Assembly (NCBI GenBank): GCA_015063795.1
Contig: SVTL01000001.1
Coordinates: forward strand, 299,614-363,613
Reading direction: 5' to 3'
DNA length: 64,000 bases
DNA from: Oscillospiraceae bacterium
GTDB lineage: Bacteria; Bacillota; Clostridia; Oscillospirales; CAG-272
Below the pieces are notes generated by a model, which had not been told where the DNA came from, did not search any database, and saw only the letters and a program-made list of their open reading frames with translations. This document shows positions 16,959 through 26,084 of this stretch, piece after piece (the first letter of the stretch is position 1; each line of letters begins with the position of its first letter). The position numbers were made by a program, and so were the translations under genes.

Positions 16959-17726
16959 ATGGAATTTCTCAAGAAAAAAAGGATCTCGCTTCTTCAGCTT
17001 CTGATCCTTGCGGTATGTGTGGCTGCGATCGTTTCGGCAGCGCTTCTTTTGCCGCCACTGTTTAAAAGCGACGCTGCACTGTACAAAACGGCGGTCAGCG
17101 ATGCGATGACCGTAGAGGAGGACGAGACACAGCATGAGCTTGTCACGCTGACCTCCTATCAAAACGATAAGGTGAAATGGAATGAGGACGGAGACCGCTG
17201 CCTGCTGCTGTTCTGGCATTCTTCTCCCGAGCTGTATGCGGAGGGAGAGGAGATCACCTTTTCCTTCGGCGATGTGTTCGCTTATTCGGAAACCGAGTTC
17301 AAAATGCGGTATGACGAATGCGTGAAGGGAAGCTCTGATCCCATCCGCCGAATCCGTCAGCTTCTCGGACTGTCTCCCTCCTTTGAGGGCACCCATTTCA
17401 CCTCCGTGTGGATTGAGCCGGCTTCCGTCCGCCGTCCTGCCTACAATCCCGATGCGGAAAACCCGGTCATATATACCTCCTTTGGAGAAAGCATGAACGA
17501 TGTAGCCTATCTCGAATGGTTCAACACCCGTCTCATCTCGGCCTATTTTGAGGATTCGATTCCATGGACTCGCCTCGGCTACACCTACGATTGGGCGCGC
17601 GGGAGCGGCGAATACGGACTGACCGAATTTTTTATTCCGAACGGTGCTTCGGCTGTGGTGCATGATACGCAGGATAACGAGACCTTTATCGCCAATTTGA
17701 AGCTTTCGGAGAGCATTGAGCCGTAA
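16959..17726 (+). CDS. Single-pass membrane protein of unknown function
   Basis: A 255-residue protein starting at the ATG at 16959 behind GGAGG. An N-terminal membrane helix (about 10-32, preceded by LKKKR) anchors an extracytoplasmic domain that I do not recognise. The domain is acidic and aromatic-rich, with WNEDGDRCLLLFWHSSPE and YTSFGESMNDVAYLEWFNTR. No lipobox, catalytic motif or cell-wall binding repeat is visible. It is transcribed alone from its own promoter, between the divergent pyrH operon and hpf. No obvious terminator follows. Confidence 0.7.
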   Translation: MEFLKKKRISLLQLLILAVCVAAIVSAALLLPPLFKSDAALYKTAVSDAMTVEEDETQHELVTLTSYQNDKVKWNEDGDRCLLLFWHSSPELYAEGEEITFSFGDVFAYSETEFKMRYDECVKGSSDPIRRIRQLLGLSPSFEGTHFTSVWIEPASVRRPAYNPDAENPVIYTSFGESMNDVAYLEWFNTRLISAYFEDSIPWTRLGYTYDWARGSGEYGLTEFFIPNGASAVVHDTQDNETFIANLKLSESIEP

Positions 17727-17818
17727 GATAGGGAAACCAAAGGAAAACGGGCGATCGGAAGGATAAAAAAACAGAAACTTTTTTTTGAAACCCTCTTCCA
17801 TTTTTCACAGGAATGTGG

Positions 17819-17824
17819 TATAAT
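17819..17824 (+). promoter_or_regulatory. Extended -10 promoter of hpf
   Basis: TGTGG directly precedes TATAAT (17819-17824), an extended -10 (TGn) element; the -35 region (TTCCAT) is poor. The hpf start codon is 50 bases on. Confidence 0.6.
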
Positions 17825-17873
17825 AGGAGCGTAAGAGGATACCCTCAATTTTATGAAAAGGTGGTCTGAATCT

Positions 17874-18398
17874 ATGAAAATCACGATGATCGGAAGACAA
17901 ATGGAAGTTCCCGCCGATTTCAAAGCCATCGCGGAAAAGAAGCTGCAGAAATTCAACAAGTTCTTCAAGGATGACGCCGAAGCCTATGTAACTCTTACAC
18001 GTGAGCGCAATGCCGAGAGGCTTGAGTTGATGATCTCCAGCGGCGGCACGCTGTACCGCAGCGAGGAGGAGAACACCTCGTTCCAGAATGCGCTGGATAT
18101 CGCTGTGGATGTGATCGAGCGTCAGATCCGCAAGAACAAGACACGCCTGGAAAAGAGACTGCGCGAGGGAGCCTTCAATGCCGAGCCCTTTGACGGGGAT
18201 ATGAATGTGGAGGAAGAGGGCGATTTCAAGATCCGCGTTAAATCCTTCCCCTGCCGTCCCATGTCGCCCGAGGAAGCGATCTTGCAGATGAATCTGATCG
18301 GACACGAGTTCTTCATGTTCCGCAATGCCGAAAGCGGCGAGGTGAATGTGGTCTATAAGCGCCGCGACGACAATTACGGTCTGCTGATCCCCTCGTGA
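17874..18398 (+). CDS. hpf: Ribosome hibernation promoting factor, long form
   Basis: A 174-residue long-form HPF (YvyD type). The N-terminal S30AE domain (about 1-100) has MKITMIGRQMEVPADFKAIA and binds the decoding region. A linker leads to the C-terminal dimerisation domain (about 115-172) with KSFPCRPMSPEEAILQMNLI and GHEFFMFRNAESGEVNVVYK, which joins two 70S ribosomes into an inactive 100S dimer. I prefer the ATG at 17874 over the one at 17853 because it gives the standard N terminus and has AAGGTGG nine bases upstream. A strong terminator follows. Confidence 0.96.
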   Translation: MKITMIGRQMEVPADFKAIAEKKLQKFNKFFKDDAEAYVTLTRERNAERLELMISSGGTLYRSEEENTSFQNALDIAVDVIERQIRKNKTRLEKRLREGAFNAEPFDGDMNVEEEGDFKIRVKSFPCRPMSPEEAILQMNLIGHEFFMFRNAESGEVNVVYKRRDDNYGLLIPS

Positions 18399-18428
18399 TC
18401 GATCGGGAAATCGATAAATAACAACGAA

Positions 18429-18458
18429 AGGATGCCTGAAAAGGGCATCCTTTTTTTA
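18429..18458 (+). terminator. Intrinsic terminator after hpf
   Basis: GGATGCC pairs with GGCATCC around a short loop and is followed by seven T residues. Confidence 0.9.
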
Positions 18459-18499
18459 TAGAATTGCTTCCGTGTACGCACGGATATGCGTTCAAGGCT

Positions 18500-19747
18500 T
18501 CATCGTCCGCCCGTTACCTGCGAGAGCGATTTGCATTCACCGTGACAAATGGGCTTCCATTCCACCTTAGTGAAGAAAGCGTAAAGCGCGATGGGGAGAT
18601 AGGAGAACATGAAGATGGGGAAGGTGAACACCGACAGGATCTTGGCCTTCCGCGAAGCATGAATGCTTTTCCATTCGAAGGAAACGACATAAGCGGCGGC
18701 AGAAGCAAAGATGAGGTAGGTGAAGATGGTGGAAAGGAAGAGCATTCCTGTCTCAACGTGTCCGAGAACAGCCAGCTGATAAATGCCCGATGCCAGGCTG
18801 ACCGCACTCATGACCACCGAGAGAAGCGTAGTGCCGAAAACGGTCAGAGACAGATCGAGGAAGGAGAACCAGTCGGAGGAGGGGATGCGGCGGATCATGG
18901 CAAGACCGTAACGGAAGAAGATCTGCAGGATTCCTTTGGCCCAGCGTGTCCTCTGACGGAAGGATTGAGCAAAGGAGACCGGCTGTTCATCGAAAAATTC
19001 GGCCTTCGCACAGTATCCGATCTGTTTTCCCTTCATCCGCTCGCAGACGGTGAATTCAATGTCCTCGGTCAGCAGATGGTAGGGCCAGCCGCCGTTTTCT
19101 TCGATGATTTCCGCGGAAAACAGGAAGCCCGTGCCCGAAACCGCACAGCAGGTGCCCAGCTGACAGCGGACGCTGTTAAGAAAGGTGGATTCCCAGAGAA
19201 ACCAGAGGGAGTTGGCGGATGCCACCCAGCCCGAGCCGAAGTTTTTGCTGTTGCGGCGGGAGGTCACGATGTCATAGCCGGAGCAAAAAGCGTCGTTCAT
19301 ACAGCTTACGTAATCGGTCGAAAGAAGGTTGTCCGCATCGATGATGAAAAAGCCCTCGTATGTATGCAGGCTTTGCTCACTTTTCAGCCAATGGAAGAAG
19401 CTGTCCAGCGCATATCCCTTGCCGACGAGGTGCTTGTCTGTGCGCCGATAGACCTTCGCTCCGTGACGCTCTGCTGTTTCTGCGGTGGAGTCGGTGCAGT
19501 TGTCGGCGATCACATAGGCATCGAGACACTCCTTGGGGTAGTCCTGTTCGCGAATGCTGTCCAACAGATGACCGATCACGCCCTCTTCGTTCCGCGCGGG
19601 AATGACGATGGCATAGCGCTTTGCTCTTGCCTTTTCAAACGATTTCGGCTTTTGAAACAGCGGAAAAAGGAGAAAGATGAATTTGTAGGAAACGGCGAGG
19701 AAAAACAGAAGCGAAAGAATGAGATTGATGCAGGAAAAAACAGCCAA
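18500..19747 (-). CDS. Membrane glycosyltransferase, family 2, processive type
   Basis: A 415-residue protein with one N-terminal helix (about 4-28), a cytosolic GT-A catalytic domain and several C-terminal helices (about 300-400). Catalytic motifs: VIPARNEE (about 48-55), IDADN (about 136-140), TEDIEF (about 227-232) and QRTRW (265-269), the QxxRW motif of processive synthases such as BcsA, NodC and hyaluronan synthase. I chose the TTG at 19747 because AAAGGAG sits eight bases upstream; the longer frame would overlap the kinase gene. It lies 37 bases after the histidine kinase, so the two-component system probably regulates it. The polysaccharide is unknown. Confidence 0.85.
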   Translation of the reverse strand: MAVFSCINLILSLLFFLAVSYKFIFLLFPLFQKPKSFEKARAKRYAIVIPARNEEGVIGHLLDSIREQDYPKECLDAYVIADNCTDSTAETAERHGAKVYRRTDKHLVGKGYALDSFFHWLKSEQSLHTYEGFFIIDADNLLSTDYVSCMNDAFCSGYDIVTSRRNSKNFGSGWVASANSLWFLWESTFLNSVRCQLGTCCAVSGTGFLFSAEIIEENGGWPYHLLTEDIEFTVCERMKGKQIGYCAKAEFFDEQPVSFAQSFRQRTRWAKGILQIFFRYGLAMIRRIPSSDWFSFLDLSLTVFGTTLLSVVMSAVSLASGIYQLAVLGHVETGMLFLSTIFTYLIFASAAAYVVSFEWKSIHASRKAKILSVFTFPIFMFSYLPIALYAFFTKVEWKPICHGECKSLSQVTGGR

Positions 19748-19784
19748 AACGGGCACTCCTTTTGCATGAGCCACAATCGGGAGG

Positions 19785-21683
19785 TCAGTCGTTCGGCGTG
19801 TTGTCGCGGAACGCTTCGCTGACTTCACCGATCAGCGGGAAGAAGATGGAAACCTTGAAAAGATCGCCGTCAATGGCAATGTCAAGCCGTCCGCCCTGAA
19901 GCTCGGTCAGACTTTTGGCGATGGAAAGCCCAAGCCCGTGTCCCTCGGAGGAGCGGGAGGAGTCGCCGCGGACAAAACGCTCGGTCAGCTCGGAGGCGGA
20001 GATGTTGAGCGGGGAGGCGGATATGTTTTTGAAGGTGATGACGGCGGCGCGCTCGATCCTCTCCAACGAAAGGTAGGCGCGGGTATTGGGCAGCGAGTAT
20101 TTGCAGATGTTGGCCAGAAGGTTGTCGAAAACGCGCCAGAGAAGGCGGCCGTCGGCCAAAACGGTGATCTCCTGCTCGGGGCGGCTGACGATGACCTCCA
20201 CGTTATGTTCGGCGAGAGCTTCGGCGTATTCACCCGCCGCCTGGGAGAGCAGCACGCCGATCTCGCAGGGAGCGGCATCGACCTTGATGTTGCCGGTGGA
20301 GGCCTTGGAGGCTTCGATCAGATCCTCGATCAGCTTCTTCAGCTTGGCGGAATGGGTGGAGAGGATGTTGAGATATTCCTTCGCCTGCTCGCTGTCAATG
20401 TCCTCCCGTTTGAGCAGATCGACATAGTTGATGATGGAGGTCAGCGGCGTTTTGATGTCGTGGGAGACATTGGTGATCAGCTCAGTCTTGGTGCGTTCGC
20501 TCTTCATCATCTCGTTGACCGAAAGCGTCATGCCCTTGCCGATGTTGTTTAAGTAATGCCCGTGCTTTTTGAAATCGTGGAACATAAGGGCGGTGTTGAT
20601 GCGGAAGGTGGTGTCGCCTTCGGACATTCTTTTGGCGCCGTTCTGAAGCCGCATCATGTGGAAGGCCACAAACACGGTCAGCAGGAAGAAAAACAGACGG
20701 GTGATCAGCCAGAAGGGGATGAAATCGCCTGTGGAATAACAGCTCAAAAGCGCCAGAAATTCCACGAAAACAAAGCCCATCACAAACAGCGCCGCTTTCC
20801 AGACCACGGGCAGCATGCGGAAGAAGCTGAGGATCCCCCTGCCGATGAGACGGAGCAGACGGAGGAGAAGATGGAGAACAAAGAAGATGACGGTGTTTTT
20901 CCACCATTTCCCCACCTTAAGACGGGTGGCGAAGGTCATGGAGAAGGCCGCGAAAGCGATGATCGCACACAGGCAGAGCAGAGCAACAGCCGCCAGAAAG
21001 GGAATCGTTGACCAATAGCGGACGATGTCAAAGAGAAAGGCCAGGGCAAGCGAGACAAGAAAGACAAGAGCGGCAATGTAAAGATCAAAGGGAATGCGGT
21101 CGATGAGATTGAGCGCAATGACCTTTTTTCCCTCGCTGTCGATCCTCCAGCCCGCGCCGCAGAGAAGGAAGATGTAGGCAAAAATGGTAAAAAGCGCCTC
21201 GGCGATGAGCAGAACGATCAGCGTGTAGCGGTATTTGTGCAGGGTACGGCAGAGGTCGTTGACCAGCGTGTACTTGTCGTTTTCGCCCAGATCGGTGTCC
21301 AGATAGCCGATGATGGTCTTTTGCTCGTCGCTGTGCTCGCCGAAGGGCATTTCATACGATTCCTCAAAATCCTTTACTGTGATCGGCTGAGTGCCGTAGA
21401 GGTAGTTGCCGTCGGCATCGGTGATGGTGAAGTAAAAGTTGGTGCCGTCCTGGCGATAGGGCCCTCCCTCGTAGTCGGTGACCCAGTAATAGCGGTTGGC
21501 CATCTCCACTGTGTCGGATGACAGAATCGAATATAAATAGCTTTCGATCTTGGGATCGATCGGCTCATCATAAAAGCCCTGATCGGCCATCAGGACCAGC
21601 GCAAAGCCGGACAGCGCGGTGAAGGCAGTCAGCAGGACAAAAAGCGTGAACACCAGCGCCTTGGCGGCAAAGCTGTATTTCAT
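19785..21683 (-). CDS. Membrane sensor histidine kinase
   Basis: A 632-residue kinase. An N-terminal helix (about 7-31) and an outer loop of about 120 residues are followed by five or six helices between about 152 and 343. A short HAMP-like segment (QNGAKRMSEGDTTFRI) follows, then the dimerisation helix with phospho-acceptor His408 in TNVSHDIKTPLTSI, an N box (FDNLLANICKYS) and a G box (GHGLGLSIAKSL). The multi-helix input is more like vancomycin- or bacitracin-type clostridial sensors than simple two-helix kinases, but the ligand is unknown. It lies downstream of its OmpR-type regulator and upstream of a glycosyltransferase in one operon. Confidence 0.92.
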   Translation of the reverse strand: MKYSFAAKALVFTLFVLLTAFTALSGFALVLMADQGFYDEPIDPKIESYLYSILSSDTVEMANRYYWVTDYEGGPYRQDGTNFYFTITDADGNYLYGTQPITVKDFEESYEMPFGEHSDEQKTIIGYLDTDLGENDKYTLVNDLCRTLHKYRYTLIVLLIAEALFTIFAYIFLLCGAGWRIDSEGKKVIALNLIDRIPFDLYIAALVFLVSLALAFLFDIVRYWSTIPFLAAVALLCLCAIIAFAAFSMTFATRLKVGKWWKNTVIFFVLHLLLRLLRLIGRGILSFFRMLPVVWKAALFVMGFVFVEFLALLSCYSTGDFIPFWLITRLFFFLLTVFVAFHMMRLQNGAKRMSEGDTTFRINTALMFHDFKKHGHYLNNIGKGMTLSVNEMMKSERTKTELITNVSHDIKTPLTSIINYVDLLKREDIDSEQAKEYLNILSTHSAKLKKLIEDLIEASKASTGNIKVDAAPCEIGVLLSQAAGEYAEALAEHNVEVIVSRPEQEITVLADGRLLWRVFDNLLANICKYSLPNTRAYLSLERIERAAVITFKNISASPLNISASELTERFVRGDSSRSSEGHGLGLSIAKSLTELQGGRLDIAIDGDLFKVSIFFPLIGEVSEAFRDNTPND

Positions 21684-21724
21684 CGAGATGCACTCCTTTC
21701 AAGAAAGGGACTGTTTTCGTTTGC

Positions 21725-22432
21725 TTATCCCTTGTCCTTTTCGCTCCGTCCTTTTTCGATTTTATAGCCCTGTCCCCACACCACCTTGATGTGGCGGGGG
21801 GAGGCGGGGTCGATCTCCAGCTTTTCACGCAGGTGGCGGATGTGGACAGCCACCGTGTTTTCGCTTCCGACCGAGGTGCCGCCCCACACCTTTTCATAGA
21901 TCTTTTTGGGCGGAAAGACGATGCCGGGAGAGGTCATCAGAAGCTTGAGAATGTCGTATTCGGTGGGCGTCAGCGCCACGTCAGCGCCGTCCAGCGTCAC
22001 GCGCTTGGCGCCGTCGTCCAGCTCGATGGGACCGGCGATCAGCGTTTGCGTGCCGTCGCGGCTGCCCAGCTGCATATAACGGCGGAGGGCGGAGCGGACA
22101 CGGGCGCATACCTCTGCCGGATTGAAGGGCTTGGTTATGTAATCGTCCGCGCCGATGTCAAGGCCGAGGATCTTGTCGCTGTCCTCGCTTTTGGCGGTGA
22201 GAAAGATCACGGGCAGGTTGCTGCTTTCGCGGATGCGGGAGAGCACCGAAATGCCGTCCATGATCGGCATCATGATGTCGAGAAGCAGAAGATGAATGTC
22301 GTTTTTTTCGCAGATATCGAGAGCCGTTTTGCCGTCATAGGCTTCAAACAGCGTGTAATCGGGTGAATTGAGATAGATTTTCAGCGCATGGACGATGTCT
22401 TTCTGATCGTCGCAAATGAGAATGTTGTACAT
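21725..22432 (-). CDS. OmpR/PhoB-family response regulator
   Basis: A 235-residue regulator. The receiver domain has the acidic pair D8-D9, phospho-acceptor Asp52 in LLLLDIMMPIMDG, and Lys in FLTAKSED (about 103). The C-terminal winged helix (about 135-228) ends with SVGSENTVAVHIRHLREKLE, typical of VanR-like clostridial regulators. It starts the operon with the histidine kinase and glycosyltransferase. A GATAAT-type -10 (GTGCGATAAT on the minus strand, near 22458) lies about 25 bases before the gene but with a weak -35. Its regulon is unknown; self-regulation of the operon is usual for this family. Confidence 0.94.
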   Translation of the reverse strand: MYNILICDDQKDIVHALKIYLNSPDYTLFEAYDGKTALDICEKNDIHLLLLDIMMPIMDGISVLSRIRESSNLPVIFLTAKSEDSDKILGLDIGADDYITKPFNPAEVCARVRSALRRYMQLGSRDGTQTLIAGPIELDDGAKRVTLDGADVALTPTEYDILKLLMTSPGIVFPPKKIYEKVWGGTSVGSENTVAVHIRHLREKLEIDPASPRHIKVVWGQGYKIEKGRSEKDKG

Positions 22433-22547
22433 GGTCGATCCCTCCTGTGTTTCTATTATCGCACAAAAAGATTTAATATGAAAGTGGCAAAACCCTTAAG
22501 ATTTTATGAATTTCTTGTGCAGTTTTGACGAATGTCTTGTCCAAGGC

Positions 22548-23501
22548 TCACGGTCGGATAAAATCCGTTGCATCGTAGTGGCAGATGCGGCCGCTGTCCA
22601 GCGAGAGAGACAGAGAAACGCGATCCTCTCCGCGCTCAAAAACCGCATGGAGAAAGCCATCGCTCTCCTCCGAGCCGACAAGCGTGAGATTACCTGCTTC
22701 CTTAAGATGCTTTTTCAGCCATTTGCGGCAGAGGTCCAACGCTTTTTCACTTGAAATGACCGCACTCTGCGGGGTATAGGACCGCGAGAGCTGCACCAAA
22801 GTTCCATCCGTTTGCCTGAGAATGGCAAAGGCGGAGTCACCGCCGTAGCAGATGCATCCGGCAGGGGATGTGAGCGCTTGCTTTGCGGGCATCAGATAGC
22901 TTCCCAGCGCATCGGCGGCACGCTTTGACAGCTCGCGCTCCGAAAGGGGGGCGTTGTAGGCAGGCTGAGAGGAATCTTCGCTTTCATCCGACAGCGAAGA
23001 GGGGGTGTAAAACAGATTGCCGATGTGTGTTTCCAGTTCTTTTTTGGACGTGCGGGAGGAAAGAAAGCCGGACAGCAGAAGCGAAAAACGGCGCAAACGG
23101 TCCTGTCTGTCCGAACGGTCGGCAAAATGGTCTTCGCCTGCAGAAAGGGAAGTTTCCGCATCGGCTTCAAGAGCTGAGAGAAAGACGTTCAGCGGCGGCG
23201 ATTCGATCTGAGACAGCGTCAGAAACGTCTGCATGGCGCGGATGTGAGACAGCACGCGCCCGCTTGAAAGCGGAATGGTCCCATTTTCCTCAAAGGCTCG
23301 AAGCTCCTCTTCAAGTTCGACGCTCGACTCGTACAGAGCCGCCGTCAGCGAGAGAAAACGCTCCTCCTTTTCCTGTTCTGCCGCTTTCCTCAGAAAAAAT
23401 GACTGCAGGAAAAAGCCGAGCGCAATCAGCCCCAGCCCCAGAAAAAACGAGACAATACGGATCCTTTTTTGATTTGCAAACATGAATTTCGTGTTTCCCA
23501 T
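22548..23501 (-). CDS. YpeB-like membrane protein (short form)
   Basis: A 317-residue protein with one N-terminal helix (about 15-33) and a long, charged, helical domain rich in Glu and Leu. Its C-terminal part has PepSY-like units: GGDSAFAILRQTDG, a helix SEKALDLCRKWLKKH, and VSLSLSLDSGRICHYDATDF. This resembles YpeB, which holds the spore cortex hydrolase SleB in Bacillus spores, but the protein is shorter than the usual 450 or so residues. SleB is not adjacent. I chose the ATG at 23501 behind AAGGAAA. It is divergent from darA. Function in germination is an inference from family resemblance. Confidence 0.55.
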   Translation of the reverse strand: MGNTKFMFANQKRIRIVSFFLGLGLIALGFFLQSFFLRKAAEQEKEERFLSLTAALYESSVELEEELRAFEENGTIPLSSGRVLSHIRAMQTFLTLSQIESPPLNVFLSALEADAETSLSAGEDHFADRSDRQDRLRRFSLLLSGFLSSRTSKKELETHIGNLFYTPSSLSDESEDSSQPAYNAPLSERELSKRAADALGSYLMPAKQALTSPAGCICYGGDSAFAILRQTDGTLVQLSRSYTPQSAVISSEKALDLCRKWLKKHLKEAGNLTLVGSEESDGFLHAVFERGEDRVSLSLSLDSGRICHYDATDFIRP

Positions 23502-23511
23502 GAATGTTTCC

Positions 23512-23540
23512 TTGACAATGGCGTTCGGATTTGATATAAT
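23512..23540 (+). promoter_or_regulatory. Consensus sigma-A promoter of darA-holB-ricT
   Basis: Perfect TTGACA (23512-23517), 17-base spacer and perfect TATAAT (23535-23540). The -35 lies eleven bases from the divergent YpeB-like start codon. Confidence 0.9.
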
Positions 23541-23605
23541 ATAGTATAAAGGAAAAAGCAAGGACTAAACCAACCAATATGAACCATTCGACGGGAGGAA
23601 CCACC

Positions 23606-23929
23606 ATGAAGCTTTTGATCGCCATTGTCAACAACGATGATGCTTACCGCGTCAACACCAATTTGATCAAGATGGGGTTTGTTGCCACCAAGATCGCCTC
23701 CACCGGCGGCTTTCTGATGAACGGAAATTCCACGTTTCTGATCGGCATCAAGGATGAAGATGTGGAGCAGGTGACCGACATCATCGCGCATTACAGCAAG
23801 AAGCGTGTGGTGCCCACGCCCACCGATCCGGTCTACAATCCTGCCTCGGCGGGTGCGCTTCCTGCGGAGGTGACCGTTGGCGGCGCTCATATTTTCGTGA
23901 TGGATGTGGAGTCGTATAAGCGCGTATGA
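23606..23929 (+). CDS. darA: Cyclic-di-AMP receptor, PII-like (DarA/PstA)
   Basis: A 107-residue PII-like trimeric protein. The N terminus KLLIAIVNNDDAYRVNTNLI and the following VATKIASTGGFLMNGNSTFL and IGIKDEDVEQV match the DarA/PstA/YaaQ family, whose loops bind c-di-AMP. The ATG at 23606 has GGGAGG seven bases upstream. The stop overlaps the holB start (ATGA). The darA-holB-ricT order is conserved in Firmicutes, where the block sits near tmk. The downstream partner of DarA is not established. Confidence 0.93.
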   Translation: MKLLIAIVNNDDAYRVNTNLIKMGFVATKIASTGGFLMNGNSTFLIGIKDEDVEQVTDIIAHYSKKRVVPTPTDPVYNPASAGALPAEVTVGGAHIFVMDVESYKRV

Positions 23930-24957
23930 ACCTGCTGCTTGATCGGCTGAAGGGAAACGACCGTCTCAAACGGCGGCTGTGGACGCTTCTGCAGACCGAT
24001 TCGCTTCCGCATGCGCTGATCATCGAGGGCGGAGAGGGAAGCGGAAAAACCACGCTTGCTTTTCTTTTGTCGCAGGCGCTTGCCTGCAGGGAGAGCGATG
24101 CGCCCTGCGGTGTGTGCGAGATCTGCCGTAAGATCGAGGAGGACATCTGTCCGGATGTGATCACCGTGGATGTGGCGGAGGATAAAAAATTCATCACCGT
24201 CGATCAGATCCGCGCCCTGCGTGAGGAGGCTTTTATTCGCCCGAACGACTGCGAGGTCAAGATCTTCATCATCCGCAATGCGCCGCGGCTGAATGTGCAA
24301 ACGCAGAATATGCTTCTCAAGATTCTGGAGGAGCCGCCGAAGGATACCTATTTTTTCCTGCTTTGCGAATCGTCGGCTGCTCTGCTTCCCACGGTCCGAT
24401 CCCGCGCGCCCATTGTGAAGATGCAGCATTTTGATGAGCAGACGCTGTCCGAGTGCCTGTGCGATATCTCCTTAAACGCCGTTTCGCTGCAAAAAAATGA
24501 TCCGTCATCCTTTGCCCGCCTGCTTCAAAATGCGGAGGGAAGCATCGGAAAGGCGTTGTCTTTGCTGGAAAACAAAAACGGAGGGGAGAACGGTTCAACG
24601 CAAAAGACCGATGAGCTGCTCGGCCGTCTCTGTGGAAAAAGGCCGATCGACCGCTCCGATCTGCTTCTCTTTGCACAAACGATTGGTACGACCCGCGAGG
24701 AGGCGACTGCTTTCTTCGATGAGCTTCTTAAGGCTCTGCGCGATCTGCTGGCGGTGAAAAAGAGCCGCAGGCATTGCCGCCTCATGTATTTCCGCGATAT
24801 GGAAACGGCGGCGGACTATGCGTATGCGCTCTCGCACCAGTCGATCTGCACGCTGAGCGAGGAGACGCTTCGGGCCCGCAGCTTGGTAGCCGATACCAAT
24901 GCCAACATGAATCTGATCAAGCATACCTTTGCCGACGCTGTGTACAGTGCGGTGTAA
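23926..24957 (+). CDS. holB: DNA polymerase III delta-prime subunit
   Basis: A 343-residue clamp-loader AAA+ subunit. A glycine-rich P-loop (GGEGSGKTTLAF, about 35-46) is followed by a zinc-binding cluster with Cys54, Cys61, Cys64 and Cys67, then NMLLKILEEPPKDTYFFLL and the arginine-containing TVRSRAPI, where the SRC motif is usual. The C-terminal helical collar domain is complete. It works with DnaX and HolA to load the sliding clamp for PolC, which is encoded in the same window. Translation is coupled to darA by an ATGA overlap. Confidence 0.93.
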   Translation: MNLLLDRLKGNDRLKRRLWTLLQTDSLPHALIIEGGEGSGKTTLAFLLSQALACRESDAPCGVCEICRKIEEDICPDVITVDVAEDKKFITVDQIRALREEAFIRPNDCEVKIFIIRNAPRLNVQTQNMLLKILEEPPKDTYFFLLCESSAALLPTVRSRAPIVKMQHFDEQTLSECLCDISLNAVSLQKNDPSSFARLLQNAEGSIGKALSLLENKNGGENGSTQKTDELLGRLCGKRPIDRSDLLLFAQTIGTTREEATAFFDELLKALRDLLAVKKSRRHCRLMYFRDMETAADYAYALSHQSICTLSEETLRARSLVADTNANMNLIKHTFADAVYSAV

Positions 24958-24970
24958 AGTGAAGAATACG

Positions 24971-25939
24971 ATGAAAGAACAGAATTGGAATAGAATTATG
25001 GAAGAAAAAGCAAAAGAATGTGAAACCAATCTGCCGCAGACCGAAGCGGCGGAGGAGACTCTGCCCGAAAAGGTGGAGGTGATCGGCGTCAAGTTCCGTC
25101 AGAGCGCCAAGGTCTATTATTTCGAGCCCAACGGGCTGAATCCCGCTGTGGGCCAGCATGTGATCGTGGAGACCGCCCGCGGTCTGGAGTACGGAACGGT
25201 GGCGCTGGGGCTGACATCGGTGTCGCAAAGCAGCATTGTGCCGCCTCTGCGGAAGGCTCTGCGTGTTGCCACCGCGGCCGATGACCAGAAGATGAAGGAC
25301 AATCTGAAAAAGGGCGAGGACGCCTTTGATATCTGCTTGGACAAGATCGCCGAGCATCGGCTGGAGATGAAGCTGATCGACGCGGAATATACCTTTGACA
25401 ACAACAAGCTCCTGTTTTATTTCACCGCCGACGGACGCGTGGACTTCCGCGATCTGGTGAAGGATCTGGCGTCGGTTTTCCGCACGCGCATCGAGCTCCG
25501 CCAGATCGGCATCCGCGATGAAGCCAAGTGCATGGGCGGATTGGGTGTCTGCGGCAGACCGTTCTGCTGTAAGACCTTCCTGCCCGATTTCACGCAGGTG
25601 AGCATCAAAATGGCCAAGGAGCAGAATCTGTCGCTCAATTCCTCGAAGATCTCGGGCACCTGCGGACGGCTGATGTGCTGTCTGCGCTACGAGGCGGAGG
25701 CGTATGACTACGAGATCCGCCGCACGCCGAAGGTGGACAGCATCGTCAAAACGCCGGACGGCGACGGTAAGGTGGTGGAGGTCAGCCCGCTGGTGGGTAT
25801 GCTCAAGGTCCGTCTGGACAATGCGCCCGACTCGCCTCCGAAGAGCTACCACCGCGATGCGGTGAAGGTGCTGGAGCTTCCCAAAAAGGGCAAAAAGCGC
25901 GACACCACCGACGAAGAACTGAAAAAGCTGGAGGATTGA
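24971..25939 (+). CDS. ricT: PSP1-domain protein RicT (YaaT)
   Basis: A 322-residue PSP1 family protein. After an acidic N-terminal tail, the conserved domain begins near residue 35 with EVIGVKFRQSAKVYYFEP. Cysteine signatures are KCMGGLGVCGRPFCC (about 186-200) and GTCGRLMCC (about 229-237). In Bacillus subtilis RicT forms a complex with RicA and RicF that carries [4Fe-4S] clusters, assists RNase Y in mRNA maturation and is needed for sporulation and competence. The ATG at 24971 has only a weak upstream AAGTGAAG; the ATG at 24998 is an alternative. It is 13 bases after holB. Confidence 0.93.
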   Translation: MKEQNWNRIMEEKAKECETNLPQTEAAEETLPEKVEVIGVKFRQSAKVYYFEPNGLNPAVGQHVIVETARGLEYGTVALGLTSVSQSSIVPPLRKALRVATAADDQKMKDNLKKGEDAFDICLDKIAEHRLEMKLIDAEYTFDNNKLLFYFTADGRVDFRDLVKDLASVFRTRIELRQIGIRDEAKCMGGLGVCGRPFCCKTFLPDFTQVSIKMAKEQNLSLNSSKISGTCGRLMCCLRYEAEAYDYEIRRTPKVDSIVKTPDGDGKVVEVSPLVGMLKVRLDNAPDSPPKSYHRDAVKVLELPKKGKKRDTTDEELKKLED

Positions 25940-26003
25940 CCTCCTTTTGACGGTCTTTCCGCCGATTCTTTGGATTTTGTTTCTGTTTTTTGCGGAAAAA
26001 TCA

Positions 26004-26032
26004 TTGCATTTTGAATCAAACTGTGGTATAAT
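26004..26032 (+). promoter_or_regulatory. Sigma-A promoter of the ferredoxin gene
   Basis: TTGCAT (26004-26009), 17-base spacer ending in TGTGG, TATAAT (26027-26032). Confidence 0.85.
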
Positions 26033-26084
26033 CATGTTGAAAATGGGTAAAACCGTTTGTATTTTTAACGGAGGTGTATGAGAA

